Source: Thereva unica (lineage: Eukaryota; Arthropoda; Insecta; Diptera; Therevidae). Taken from it: 64,000 nt of DNA. The notes below the pieces were generated by a model that made no database searches, had not been told where the DNA came from, and was given only the letters and a program-made list of their open reading frames with translations. The stretch spans positions 11,202,207-11,266,206 of the forward strand of contig OX465283.1 in NCBI GenBank assembly GCA_949987705.1, given 5' to 3'. A program made the translations under genes and the position numbers. Positions 11,065 through 23,059 of this stretch are shown here, one piece after another; the first letter of the stretch is position 1; each line of letters opens with the position of its first letter.

Positions 11065-13785
11065 TTGCAAGCAATTTTTTAAATTGTAACTGTTTGAAGT
11101 GTAATCTAAACAAAATAGGTCTGTATATGAATTGTTGAATTTTTAAAATCGCGGCTTAATAGAGCACTCATTTTAGAAACTACATCTAGGTACAATAACT
11201 CGGTAAGCTACTTGGTTAACACATTCTTTACGGTTAGAGTAGAGCAGGACTTATGCGAAGCAGTACATTTGTCCCTCACACGACGGTAAATCGTACCGAG
11301 GCCTCCATTAAAATAACCTATTGCACCATGCATGGGCGACTATGTGGCCTATGACATGTAGGTCTATGCGGGTTATGGGTTAGATAGATTCTTGAATATG
11401 TTTAAACAAAAAAAAAATTGTTCCAGAGAGGAACTTGAGTGATTCTATTTAGAAGATTTTATGAACGAGAAAAATTCCAATATTATTAATTTTTTTAGCG
11501 TCATACGGAGCGAATTCATATATTCCAAGTTAATCTAGTTTTCTTATATTCTTGGCAAATCGGAAGCCTTCTTGAGAAAAATTACAATAAATATCCACTA
11601 TTTCTTTTTCCTATTGTAACTGTTTGTAAAAACAAGAGCGTCATGGTACCAGGGCGGGTTTTTTTCTTTTTTTCCATTTATGTATGAAGTTGAAACCACC
11701 TTGAGTAAGATGGCATACTGGCGGCGAATAATATCGCTCCGAACTTTCCTCTGCAGGTACCCTCCTAGCTCCAATTAGTACTCAGCGTCCGCTCAGATGG
11801 GCGCTGTTGCACAGGTAAGAGGTGATGCATATCAGTAGGTGGTAATCCAATGTCTCCTCACGCCACGTCCCCCTTCGAGCACCCCCTCTGGAGGCCTTCG
11901 GAATGACGTGGTCCAGTTTTGTTTCATTTTGGATTTTCTCTTGTTTAAATTTGTATAGTTTGTTGTATGGGAATCTGAGGTTGGCTTCTTCGGGCATCCA
12001 ACCCGGAGTTTCACAGTACACATGTTCAGCCTATGGATTCGCCATCGAAGTCCAAGAAATTTTCGTCTGAAAATTTTCCCAGGCGATATAAGCTGAAACT
12101 GCATTTTCGCTAGATAACGAAAATCGTAAACAATTACAAACAACAACTATTTCTATTCTTTCTGTTTATGCAGCTGTGAAAAATGAGCTGAAGGATATCT
12201 ATATATATTTTTTGATCCCATCAAAGTTGATGTTATATTAAACTACCAAAACTGCGTCACAAAATCCCTTTAACGCAATATTGAAATAACTGAAGCATAG
12301 TTCAATAATAACGAAACAAAAACAATTTTGATTCGTTCCCATTTTTCCGAATCCAATATATGCTGTCGTACATGTTCTATGCATATTAAGCGATAAAACA
12401 CAATCACGTACATATATTTCCAAGTATCTGCCCTGCCCCAAACCATCGAATAAAATATTTTTATTCATTTAATATTCAATAACAACACAAACTGAATAAT
12501 GAATTCCTCCACAATATATATTTCCTTTTTTGTTCGTTTACAAATTCAAGAAGCAACAACTGCCATAGAACCTTAAATTTTATCGGGCAGCAGGTTTACA
12601 ATATCGGAAAGGAGTTCTGCCACCACAGGTATTGTGTATACCTGTGCGTGTGTGGCGTTATTAGGTTTGACATCTGCTTAAAATAAATGAAAATTTAGTG
12701 CCTCCATAATTCGACTCAAAAAAAAAAAAGGAGAAAAGGAAAAACGTAAATAAAAATAAAACAAGAAATCCTTAATATCAGGAGTGCAATATTTTTACTC
12801 CTACAATGACTCAACCACACATGAAGTATGTCCTGGGGAAAACTCTGGGGTTCACTCCGAAACTGGCTGTTTTCTTTGGCACGGCAAACAAAAAAGGATA
12901 ACTGAAGTACGTAAATACCCAAAGGTAATATAATATTCTTTAAACAGCGAAATGTGAAAGGATTTATAATTTGAGTATGCAGAGACACAAAAAGAGGAGC
13001 CAGGAATAACAAATGCTTTCCTTTTTTTTCTCGCCTGGTTTTGAAATCCGCTTTGGCTTTTGTTGCTTATTCCGCGCGAAGTACGCCTGCGACAAGGATC
13101 GAAGGATGAGAGATATTCTGTATATACGACACGACACTCGAAGCTGCAAATCTGTGCCGTGGATGTCCTTCAAACTCATCTTTTTTGGAGGATACTTCAA
13201 GTCCTTTTGAGTAACAAAATAGTGGATACAAAAACTTGAGGAGATTGTTGCTTCGGTGTGGTTGAAGACCTATCACCGAGGAGCTTCTTTCTAATCAATA
13301 AATCTGGAATTGATTTTCAGGAAAAGTTTTTGTAAAAATTAAAAATTTATAAACTTGTAATTGGTACTTGACAAGCTATGTTTTCCGAATATAACAAGCT
13401 GCTGAAGGATTTTAAATTTATTATAATAAAACTTCAACGGTGGAAGGTGAAGTTTCGGGGTCAATTTTTTGAAGTTTTAATAAAACTTTCAGAATAAGTT
13501 TAGCTTAATTATAGATAAAAAGTCTCGACGAAAATAGCCTGGACTTGATCAATCTGAAGTACGGGCGTGTGTTGTCGCCAGTGCTCTAACCAAGATCCGG
13601 TTCAAAAGCAAAATAAATAGACGAAAACAAACCACAAATTTGTGAGCTCAATCCAAAATAACAAAGCAATAAACAACAAAAAGCTTCAGTCTCAGTATTT
13701 ATCGATTTGTTGATGGGATTCAAGTACATTTATTTGCTGTTATGTGCTCCAATATGCCCCCTCTATTCTTGAACTAAGCTAAGCC
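11065..13785. other. No recognisable gene; AT-rich
   Basis: Frames up to 104 codons (for example 11832-12146 minus) show no recognisable domain. One 21-base string, 'TGGTACCAGGGCGGGTTTTT' plus T, at 11644 recurs at 25094 in otherwise unrelated sequence. Nothing else stands out. Confidence 0.45.
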
Positions 13786-13789
13786 TGAT

Positions 13790-14060
13790 TCTTACTTGGT
13801 TTTGATTTAGATTGATATCATGGCCTGGGTATACCTTAGTTCAGAAGTATGTCCTCATATAGGTAATGAAGTCTCCACTTTATTTGCTACTTCTCTTCTC
13901 TCTGAGTTTTTATTCTTCCACTTAGATTGTGAAATTATTGTTGCGCATCAAACAAGTTACTCCATCGATTTGGACCGACCTTTCAGCGTCTCAGACCACT
14001 CGCCGTTCATCGCTATTTTAAATACCCATTGTTTTCCTTTACCAACATATATTACTAAAG
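13790..14060 (+). pseudogene. Possible LINE endonuclease C-terminal relic
   Basis: A 116-codon frame (13820-14170) includes 'DLDRPFSVSDHSPFIAIL'. The 'SDH.P' motif with a hydrophobic tail resembles the last catalytic motif of the APE-type endonuclease in LINEs. The 5' portion ('GATATCA', 'CTGGGTATACCT', 'CATAT.GGTAAT' landmarks) is repeated at 21.07-21.14 kb, supporting a dispersed element. No other endonuclease motif is visible, so the call is tentative. Confidence 0.3.
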
Positions 14061-14399
14061 AATTGTTCGGTATTATTGGAAATGGGACTTGTGTTTCCAT
14101 AGCTCTAACGCGTACTCTGGCGTTTCTGTTTTTTTTTGACGTTTATGAAAGACGAAATCATCCTAAATAAAGAAGTTAGTTCTCATACGACCTTCCGAAA
14201 GCTGGCCTTTCGCTGTACGCCTAGTTCCGAAAGAGATTATTTTTTTTAAAAAGAGCATGAGAAGAAGATCGCTGAAGATATGTTTTCCTGAGATTCTATA
14301 GACATAATCTTTATGAAAAATATTATGTTTGGCGATAACCCATGGGCGTGTGAGTTCGACATGCAAGCAACTCAACAGTTAGTGTATTTGCGTCTCGAC

Positions 14400-14640
14400 A
14401 AGTAGACGACAGCCAACAAACCACGTCCAATTCGTTCCAAAATCGAGGCCATCCATGCTACAACTTTCTTCGGTTACGGTGGTGTAGCGTACTACGAAGG
14501 GGTTGAAAGCTTTATATTTTTAAATGTGAGTATCGTTTTACAACTGAGTATCAACCACGTCCAATTCTGCTTGGCCTCTGTAATCGAACCAGAACCGGTC
14601 TAATGAAAATGCGGTTACCAACATAATTGGCCGAAATATG
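14400..14640 (-). repeat. REP-1 dispersed repeat, copy 4 (two pieces)
   Basis: The + strand shows 'CAAACCACGTCCAATTCG' near 14410. It then shows 'GAGTATCAACCACGTCCA', 'CTGCTTGG' and 'TAATCGAACCAGAACCGGTC' between 14545 and 14605. These are reverse-strand REP-1 landmarks. The homology ends near 14640. Confidence 0.5.
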
Positions 14641-15373
14641 AAACAAGCTTTCCGAATACGTAATGGCAGATATTGGGATCGCCCCATTTCATTTGTAATG
14701 AGGCTTGCCACTTAGGGCCTTTATGAAAAACTGATATGGCATACCTCACATCAATATCGCCCATTTTCCTTTGTGTACTGCTTATTAGGAGTCTTCGGGG
14801 AAAGTCCTCTTTTGTCATGCCGTAGTAGCTACAGTTGCTCAGTCTTTGTTATTGGATCCATCTGTTTATCAAAGTTTCAATCACGGAGTAAAATCCTCTT
14901 TTGATATTCATCTATCGAGTACTTAAACTAGCAATAGATATTATATAAAACCGGGGTGAAGTCTGTGATGTTAAACAAGGACTCACCTGGAAACTTATTG
15001 AGTCGTCAAGACTAACTCTTCACTGAGGTAATGGCATAGTCACTTGTGGTGCTAGCCGTCTGTTTGTATAGGCCATTAGTTGTGTTGACTTGATCTTGAT
15101 TTATGGATAGCAAGCTTCCCGTGAGTACTATATCGAAAGATAGTGATGCTTATCGAAGTCGGCAGTGCTTAGGTTCGTACCGTCATTAGGTCTGAAAGGT
15201 GATTGAAGCCTATAAGTCGTTGTTTGTGTGGCTCCGTTTGGCTCCAATAGGTCATTTCAAGGTAACTTTGTGGATATCTTTATAAATATCGAAACTTGGT
15301 TTTGTAACGACTAAGTTTTTCCTTGCTACCATCTCTATAGCTCGTTGTTTATTGTCACGATGGGGTATCAACC

Positions 15374-15450
15374 CAGCGGGGAAAATTGGGAGTGCTGCTC
15401 AGAGTTTGCATACTTTTGCTGACAAGGGGGAGAGGACTCGTAAATTACGA
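15374..15450 (+). repeat. REP-1 terminal piece
   Basis: 'CCCAGCGGGGAAAATTGGGA' followed by 'GTGCTGC' matches the end of REP-1 seen at 63817 (+) and 16320-16347 (-). The bases upstream differ in all three places, so this string appears to be one boundary of the repeat. Confidence 0.45.
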
Positions 15451-16124
15451 AAATTCTGCTTACGTAATACTTGAATATCCCCTAAAGTCCTCCAAGAGTA
15501 TTCTTTTAAAAATATTTTTCATAATGCTCCCACAACGCTTCTGAAGGAGTATTAAAAGGTATGCTCCTGTACAATGATATGAAATTTCTAAAAGTATATG
15601 GATTTGGTATGAAAACGGGAGCGCTGTAAGCTTTTTAAGGAGCGCTGAAATATGGCTATTACAGCAGTTCATTTGACGTTGGGAATGTACTGTCTATGAA
15701 CGGGGTTCCAACATATTTCACTGTTTAAATTTATTAGAAAATTTTTGCAATCATATCTGAGGTAAACCAGTAGCAAGTGTAAGGCTACACGAAGCTTCAA
15801 GATGTTGGTCGCCTCGTTATTTTGTGCAGCACGAAGTACACAATTGCTTGGCAATTAGGAGCTATGAATATGTTTGTAGAAGGAGACCATTGTTTAACCA
15901 GCGGAAAAATGAGTGATATAAAGGCAATGAAAAACCATTCCCATGGAAGCTGCCTTTTCGCTCCCTCTATTTTTTAACATTAGATGTCCAACATTAGATA
16001 TGAAACGATTTGGTTGGAGACAAAAAAGGAGCATTATAGAGCTTAGAATAAATAAGCTCCGGGTGTCGAAAAGCTTTTATTTTTGTTCGCCTTTGCAGTT
16101 GTGTTTCCTCTTTTTCCAAGCGTG

Positions 16125-16347
16125 AGTGTCATTTTTCCAAACGGTCCCCGCACTAAGTACTAACCGTCCAATGCTGCTTAACTTTTGTAATCGAACAAGA
16201 ACCGGTCTATTGAGTATGCTAGTAGTACGATTTACCGATTTTTATTAAGATAATTGCTCGTTCTCTTTGTTCTATAAAATTTTTGAAAACTTCAGTAATG
16301 CTTCCTTGGGATCATGTTTGGCAGCGGTCCCAATTTTTCCCGCTGGG
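16125..16347 (-). repeat. REP-1 dispersed repeat, copy 5, both ends present
   Basis: Read on the + strand the order is 'GTGTCATTTTTCCAAACGG', 'TCCCCGCACTAAGTACTAAC', 'CGTCCAATGCTGCTT', 'GTAATCGAACAAGAACCGGT', 'CTATTGAGTATGCT', 'TTCTATAAAATTTTTGAAAA' and 'CCCAATTTTTCCCGCTGGG'. It is the only copy where both putative boundaries lie close together (about 220 bases), so it best defines the repeat. No inverted ends are visible. Confidence 0.55.
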
Positions 16348-16349
16348 TT

Positions 16350-17810
16350 ATACATATATTAAATTAAATATGAACAGGCAATTTTATGACAAAATTTATT
16401 TCGTTAAAGTGTTGTCAAGCTTATCTTTTTGTCCTTCCATTCTCGTTTAGCTCCTACAAAACTGCTCCTATAAAGCTGCATCATGTGCTCTCTCGTGTAG
16501 AATGGCCCATTAATTTCTTTTTTACCATTTTGAAGAATTTGAATTTTTCGTTGTCTGTGTACGGTGTAGGTGCGTGAGCCTTATATTTGTAATTTTGAAT
16601 GGCACGCCAAGCGTTTCGTTTATTATGTTAAACTTAATAACGATAGGTTGATCAAATATCATACCTCGTTCCATGAGGGAATTTTGAATCGATAATAATC
16701 CGTGTTGCTGCCGTCATTTAATCCGTTGCCAAGGTTTGTACAAGAAAGTCGTGACGGGTGAGGTTATTATCCTCGTTGGAAACGATTAGACCGACTATAC
16801 CAACCTCTTCTTTTTTAAGACGGTTACCAGATGCCACCACTTGGTGGTTATAATGACATTTCCATCAGTCTCGTATTGTCAAGGCACGTGCATATTTTCA
16901 AATTCTAGACGCTACTCCCCCTATTTCGCTGATCGCTGCTCTCCGATAGACAATTTAAACAGAGAAACGAAATCTAAGAGTATTTTAAAGAAGAGAAAGA
17001 ACATTTATTTTATTGATAAAAAATGTACTCTCCTCAACAATTGCCTACCTCTCTCTCCTCTAATTTTTGAAAATCATCATCTACTTAAAATTCTTCTCGA
17101 ATTCGATTTTGATAGAACCCTCAGATACAACCGCCCAGTTTAATATGAAGAAAGGAACTCTTAATCGTCCATAAGTACATCAGATAAATTCCTCGATAAA
17201 ACTGGGCCTCAATAACATTAAATTTAAAAGGATATACTATACATGTGCCCAGTTTTAGTATCGGGTATCTCCTCTCCAACAACGGATTAATTTCTGCTCT
17301 AAATACCCATTGCGTGACTGTACAGAAAAGTGAAAGGTCGGCAGCTACTGTTTCCATGACGTTATCATATTTTTATGGGTGGACATGATAGATAACTTTG
17401 GTGGTGCTTTGGTATTGTAATTTTTTGCTAATTATATTCGGAAGTTATTCGTTCATCGTGGGGCCAACCATTGTTCGATCATATTTACGGGGAAAGATTA
17501 GATTAGGATAATGCCCGATAATAATTTATAATGAATTCTTGCATATGGCAGTCATTGATGAAATTGTTTTCAGTGGTATTGAGTGATTTTGAATGAATTT
17601 TGATTTAATCTGAGGGGATTTTTGGTGATTAGATACAGAGGAAAGCTTTAGTAGATGAGAATTTTTGGCGTATACATCCGGTGAACGATTTTCTTAGGAT
17701 ATAACGTACATGGGAAGCAGGATTTAGGGTACATTTACAATAAGAGCATAGCGTAAGCGTGGGTTTTTGTTCCCTTTTCCTTTTTTCGTGCATTTTCACA
17801 TAGGCATCTC
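16350..17810. other. No recognisable gene or element
   Basis: AT-rich stretch. The longest frame is 100 codons (16841-17143) with no motif. Nothing repetitive was noticed. Confidence 0.45.
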
Positions 17811-18304
17811 CCTATCAGTACCGGCTTTAGGGGCGTCCCAGGGGCGCCGCCGCGATCCAGTAATGTGTTAATTTATTTAGATATTAAATGATAGCACCTC
17901 CATAATACAAGACACAACCCCTAATATGCACAGAGACCTCCAATCCTGCTTGTGAGTTCAAGTTTTAGAGGTACCGGACCGTCCGTTGTTCTCTCTTTTC
18001 TTCTTTTGAGTTTAAAGATGGGAAAAGTAGGATCAAAACTGTAAACTGTTTCTACCTGCTTTTACGAACTAGCGCTTAATGCCCCATGATCTTATCATTA
18101 TCATATTTCTTGTGTTAACACAATCGGGCAAAATTTGGCCGCCGACAACGGTACTCGTACTTACCTTCTAGAGTATAAATAAAATATGGCCTTACAACGG
18201 GCGAACACCGACCCGGATTGAAAATAGTCCTTGGACATTTTCCGGGTATCACAAGGTTATTTTCCGGACTGTATGGCCGCACACTACACACACACACGAG
18301 CATA

Positions 18305-18548
18305 CTCTTAACGAAGAAAGAAACAAAAAAGCCTTGGCTTTCATCTGCTTCTTCCTCAAGACGTCTCTCTGCTCCGCAGCTTGTCTCCAGCTTCTTGTAT
18401 TGACCAGTTTTGCTGCACGGGCCTTAACATTGTCTTCCCATAGTGACCGGGAACTGGTATTTTGCCATTTGGTGGTAGATACAGAGTTTTTTTTGGCATC
18501 CTCGAGTCTTCCAATCTTTGGACATGACCGGCCCAACGTAAACCCAGT
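18305..18548 (-). pseudogene. LINE-B (RTE-like) C-terminal fragment
   Basis: The minus strand encodes 'EDAKKNSVSTTKWQN', 'WEDNVKARAAKLVNTRSW' and 'AAEQRDVLRKKQMKAKA'. The equivalent segment at 63.4-63.6 kb reads 'RLRWEDNVKADAAKLL'. This 'RWEDNVK.D...L' and 'WR..AEDR..WR...EEAKA' layout is the C-terminal tail of RTE-like LINE proteins. Nucleotide similarity to the 63 kb copy is obvious (for example 'TTGGACATGACCGGCCCAAC' in both). It stops at 18548, where a T run and LINE-A sequence begin, so LINE-A appears to have inserted here. Confidence 0.7.
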
Positions 18549-18551
18549 ACC

Positions 18552-18975
18552 TTTTTTTTATGTGGCAGTACTAAGCTCTGGAGTTACCCTTTGTACCACC
18601 AGTCTGTTATATCGTTTCTCACCTCATGGTGCAATTTCTAGTATTTTGCTTAGTAAGGGCGGTTAAGGTTTATGAAGGTACGGGAGGTTTTTGAAGAAGG
18701 TGATAATAAACCCTGGTTTTGAACTCTTGGATGTTGTAGGAGCTCAGAAATACTGACTGAGAGAGATTATTCCACAGTCGAGTTGGAGTCGAGTCTATTG
18801 ATAAACGAATTGCTATCTTATTGCGTGCGCGAAAGGATAGGCTGCACGTGGTGGGAGTGGGACGAGTGGCCTAACTTGTGTTACGGGTACAAGATTGCCG
18901 TGGAGGCAGGATAGCGTCTATTTCGGAGGAACGGTCACTATGATAGTAGCGATAAAATTAGTTTAAGTTCAGCAT
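18552..18975 (-). pseudogene. LINE-A 3' end inserted next to LINE-B
   Basis: It begins with a T run (18552-18559, the A tail on the minus strand). Landmarks shared with the 29 and 41 kb copies follow: 'GGAGTTACCCTTTGTAC', 'CACAGTCGAGTTG' and 'GCCGTGGAGGCAGGA'. In the element's sense direction this covers the end of the protein and the 3' UTR. Similarity fades after 'AGCGATAAAATTAG' (about 18960). It is 5'-truncated, and frame breaks make it non-functional. Confidence 0.65.
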
Positions 18976-19859
18976 TGTATCATACAATTTTCCCCTGTCG
19001 ATTCTATCGTATGCTTGTTTGTTTTCGGAGGATTTGCCTTATTGAGAAAAGGTGATCTATTGTTGACCTATTTCTTCTGAATCCAAGTATTCACTTATTT
19101 CAGCTCCTGCATAAGGTTCCAGTCATTATTTCATATACTGTACTTAAAAGAGATATGTCTCTTTAGTTTCCACAGTTGAATTTGTCCTCTTTCTTATTTA
19201 TTGGGCAGATAATATTTGGTTCCCAATATTCAGACATTTTTCGTTCCTCCATATACATCATAGTAATTCAGCATATCTGCTGAAAGCGATTCGTCTCCTT
19301 ATTTGATCAACTCTGCTGGGATGTTAACAATTCCTGGAGTTTTTTTTTTTTAAGGATTGTATGACCCTCTGTAATTCTTCCAGGGTTTATAAATTTGTTC
19401 CTCTAGTGTCATCATTCTGTTGTAGATGGGGCTCTGGAACATGTTTGAAGTTATCATTTGCGTTCAGTAACTCGCTGAAAAAAATCTTCCACCTTTTTTT
19501 TACCACTTCGTTGCCTTCTTCGCAAGTGATCAAGCTACCATAAAGTACATTCAACAATACATGTAGTGCAGTTTCTTTCTTTTTGGTTCAAATTTGCCGT
19601 CGTGTGCCCGTGTTCAGTGCTCGACTATTAAAATCTTTTGGTCCAGTTTGGCCGTCGTGGTCCCGTAAGGGATGCCGTAAAAAATGGTCATATGCCCCTT
19701 CAAAATCCAAGCGGCCGTTGTTTTCCCGCTGTAAGGCCACTTTAATTTTTACTCGGGTTATTGTATAATGTGTGTAATCTGCCTTAAAAAGTATCTTTAA
19801 AAAGCTAAGCATAAAAATATCACGCACGGGCCGCCAAAATACCTAAATCCGGCCCTGTT

Positions 19860-21690
19860 CGCCACCTAATTTCCGCTGGGTCTGCAATCTGGAATTGAAC
19901 TACAAATGGATTTCTATTGCAAATTGAAACTCTCCTAAAAAAATTCTAAGTAAAGCATAAACAAATCCATCCTTTGTTTTGTGAGTTTTGTTTTAATTAT
20001 TCTTAATTAAAAACTGATTTATTATTTAAATGAAAACCAAAAATTGTTACCCTAATCAACAAGGAATTGTGACGAGCTTAATTGATTCTATTCAACAACA
20101 AATTCTCGGTAGACGGGTTGACAAAGTAGACAAGCAAAAAGGACTAAAACATACTTCTTCAAAGTTACATTGTCCTAAATAGAATAACAAAAATTAAAAA
20201 TTTAACCTTTTTCACCATAATATGTATTAAACAGACAACGACAAAAGGTAAAAATAATTTAATCCTCTCCTATTATACAACAAAATTCGTCCCCATTATT
20301 CCCGCGAATGGCTTTAATACTATTAATTTTCCTCATCATTTTCCCCACACACAAAAAGGTCATATTTTTCCTTTATAAAAAAAAAAACGATATGCCATCA
20401 GCAGCTTATCGCGACAATTCCTCATCGATAAAATATCCAAAAAAAAAAACATCGTGACTTGTTTCAGGAAAAATATTCATAAATCACAACTAAATTGGTC
20501 CTTAAAAAAATATGGATGAAGGCGTGCAGGAAGGAAGTTAAGTATCTATAATCTGCCACTTCCAACCATTCTTTTGCCAACACAGTCGGAGAACGAGAGA
20601 CGAGATGGAACAAAATCCGAATCATAAATCTTAATCCATAAATCAAGTTTTGTAATCACTTTGGAATAATCGACAGAAAAAGAATAATGCTGAAATTTTT
20701 TGGGTAATTGAAAGTGGATTTACATGTTTTGTAGAAAGTTAAACCCTCATCCTCGACGCTGGCGAATTTGTTAAATTCAAAAGCCTTGAAACTTTTTTAT
20801 TGGTATTGTTAAATGTAGATGAATATAAAAATTGATGCTTGAATAGGATTCTGGATTAACTTAACTTTTGAATAAAATTGTTTTGATGAGGAGGTGTGCA
20901 ATAAAATACCATTACCAAACAATATCGCATTTCTAAGTCTTCAAATCGCATTCTTAAAACACTGTTTAAGATGGTTGTATCGTCACATCCCTCGAATTTC
21001 TTTTCTGTTGTGTGCCATCTGTTCCAGTATTATTCAAACATCATAAAATCCCAGTCTCACCTAATCCTGACTTAGATCAATATCAGGTGTCTGGGTATAC
21101 CTCATAGCAAAACTTTTCCGCCCATATGGTAATATGGTTCTGATCATCTCTATTGTCAAATATTTCTTCATAGTTCCATTATTAGTCTATGTTTCTACAC
21201 TCTATTCTTTATTCTAATATTAGTAATGAAGCATCATCGTTTGCATTCAGTGTTATTTTCGAAAGTATTTACAAACTCTTAACTTCCAATCAGTAGGATG
21301 AAATCAATTGCACCTAGTGGAATACTCCGCCGATGTATGATCACGTCTTGCCTACTCAGACTAACGTTCGTCAGTGCTAACTTCTTTTATCGATCTTCTG
21401 CCTAAACGATGCAGCTGCTGAAAGGAAGCCAGGGTGAACTTCTGCTTCCAGTTCCTCGACTGGGATTTGTGTTGCCTTAGTTGGAACGTCAAATCGGTCG
21501 CTCTCTGCATCGTCAAAGCCATAAGGGATCAAAACGAAGTACTGTTTTATTTAAAACCTTCACCCATCTTTCTTTTATCTCAGGGTACGGGGTGAAACGA
21601 ACGGATGACTGAACATTAACATATACAATATTAACAAGGATCTGATGGGCGGGATAACCACACCTTACAAATTGCTAAACAAGTATCCCC
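19860..21690. other. No gene; short repeat near 21.07-21.14 kb
   Basis: Very AT-rich. The only recognisable piece is about 70 bases at 21070-21140 ('AGATCAATATCAGG', 'CTGGGTATACCTCA', 'CCATATGGTAATATGG'), which resembles 13800-13870 and may be a LINE endonuclease scrap. Confidence 0.4.
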
Positions 21691-21999
21691 TTAAATAAAT
21701 TTGTTTATCTGGTCTAGAAGCAGGGCTTCAGAGTTGGCCACAAAATTGCGACTCCGACTACACTATAACTATACATGTCTCACTGCTGCAGAAGGATCAA
21801 AGCTATCTCTACTTCGAAGGCAGGTAGACGAAACAGCAAAAAAATTATTTTTCTTGCCAAGACTCTCAGAATATATGCTAGATCTATACTTCCGAAATTC
21901 TATATCAGAGGTACCAATGCTACCCTCAGCACGCATAGTGCAAGAGAAAATCGATTTACGCCTCACTGCAGAAAGTAGTACTCCCTAGAATTCAACCAA

Positions 22000-22660
22000 T
22001 TTACTTCGGCAAACTACCTGGAAAACGAAGGCGCTTTCTACGAAGTCCCCATCGAGACTAAACAGGTAGCTTTGGTAGAATTCGGCAGCTACAATGGTCG
22101 TGGTCTGTGCATCTTCTTCATACTAAAAACTAGAATCATTCACAGCAGTTTAGGCAGAGTAGCAAAGGCGGCGTACCGATGCACACCGCAGGGAAGACGG
22201 CTCTTGCCCCTTCTATTTTTACCTATAGAAAAAAAAAATCCCTGATTTCAGTTTACCTACAAATATAGGCGTGTACTGAGCTTATTCCGACCAGCTAAGT
22301 ACTTTGGCTTTATTTTGGACCCAGAGCTGTATTTCAGGCTCAACATCGACGAAAGAGTAAAACCGACAGTATAGCTTTCTATGCCAGCAAGCAGACCTAC
22401 GGCAAAAGAGGAGACTGGAAATCACACTTGGGTCGCTGGATCTGGAGGGGATCGATTAGGCTAGTGGAATGCTGCGGAGGGCTCTGTGTAGAACCACCAT
22501 GGCAGCGATTAATGTGATTCTTGATCTGTTACCATCTAATCAATATTATATCGCAGCAGCAGGCAGCTTTGCAAGGACATGAGGCTATGAGAAGTGGGCA
22601 ACTGGGTGGAAAAGACGTATGGAGATATATTTCACAGAGCTTCCAGAGTCCTTTTAACCT
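22000..22660 (+). pseudogene. LINE-C-like reverse transcriptase relic
   Basis: Pieces of a Loa/R1-like RT in several frames. 'RCTPQGRRLLPLLFL' (about 22175-22220) corresponds to the RT motif 'GTPQGG.LSPLLW'. It is followed after a deletion (the catalytic YADD block is missing) by 'SKYFGFILDPELYFRLNIDE' (22290-22350), 'SIAFYASKQTYGKRGDWK' (22370-22425), a 'VILDLLP' block, and 'AALQGHEAMRSGQL'. The minus-strand LINE-C copy at 39.3-39.8 kb reads 'AKYLGVTLDMKLLWNENIEE' and 'IALFACKKSIGQKWGF', a close match in layout. Multiple stops, shifts and the lost active site mean it is inactive. Upstream frames at 21.7-22.0 kb may belong to it but carry no motif. Confidence 0.6.
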
Positions 22661-22699
22661 ATCCTATCCTTCGTATATCCACAGGTTGCACATTCTCCA

Positions 22700-23000
22700 A
22701 CAACGTTTAGGCGGTTTTAATGCGCCAAACCATGTAAACTACTTGTATTCGAGGCCAGGCCGAATGTGGGACTTGTACTTTAAAGCTAGAATTGTAGGAG
22801 AAACTTCCATCTCTTTTGAAATCCCAACCATTGGTATGCATGTGTGACAATTTAGAATGAGTGATCATTCCATTACAAATCCTCAGTTCAAGATATTGCT
22901 AGGATGTTAAGCAATGTGTACACCATCCACTGAGACAGTACGAAGATCGGTGCATCCTTTGTTTTATATGAGGCAGTATTTTGTTTTGAAGTTGGGGCAG
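22700..23000 (-). pseudogene. LINE-A internal fragment
   Basis: The + strand shows 'TTGTATTCGAGGCCAGGCCG', 'AATGTGGGACTTGTACTTTA', 'TGATCATTCCATTACA', 'TTGCTAGGATGTTAAG' and 'GAGGCAGTATTTTGTTTT' in that order. The same order is present at 29725-29995 and 41880-42150. It covers the segment just after the RT active site ('H..W..HI..IA..A', 'IYK.YIRP.LE'). It is joined directly to LINE-C-like sequence on the left, so it is a truncated insertion. No open frame remains. Confidence 0.6.
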
Positions 23001-23059
23001 AAGAAGACGGGAGTTCCAGAATAAATAAACCCCGAAGCGCATATGCATGCCTGTTCCGC

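Larger units (their letters stand above)
17816..19857. mobile_element. Candidate hAT-like ends bounding 2 kb
   Basis: The left end reads CAGTACCGGCTTTAGGGGCG at 17816. The reverse complement of the right end (19828-19857) reads CAGGGCCGGATTTAGGTATT. The two share 'CAG..CCGG.TTTAGG' and both are followed by a GGGGCG/TTGGCGGCC-type GC-rich stretch, like hAT terminal inverted repeats. The flanking octamers (ctccctat and ttcgccac) do not agree well, so a target duplication is not supported. The interior holds LINE-B and LINE-A pieces and no transposase motif that I can see. It could be two separate hAT relics, or a chance pairing. Confidence 0.35.

Noticed and set aside
16841..17143. 100-codon + frame
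   Set aside because: No domain and no start context, and composition is like the surroundings.
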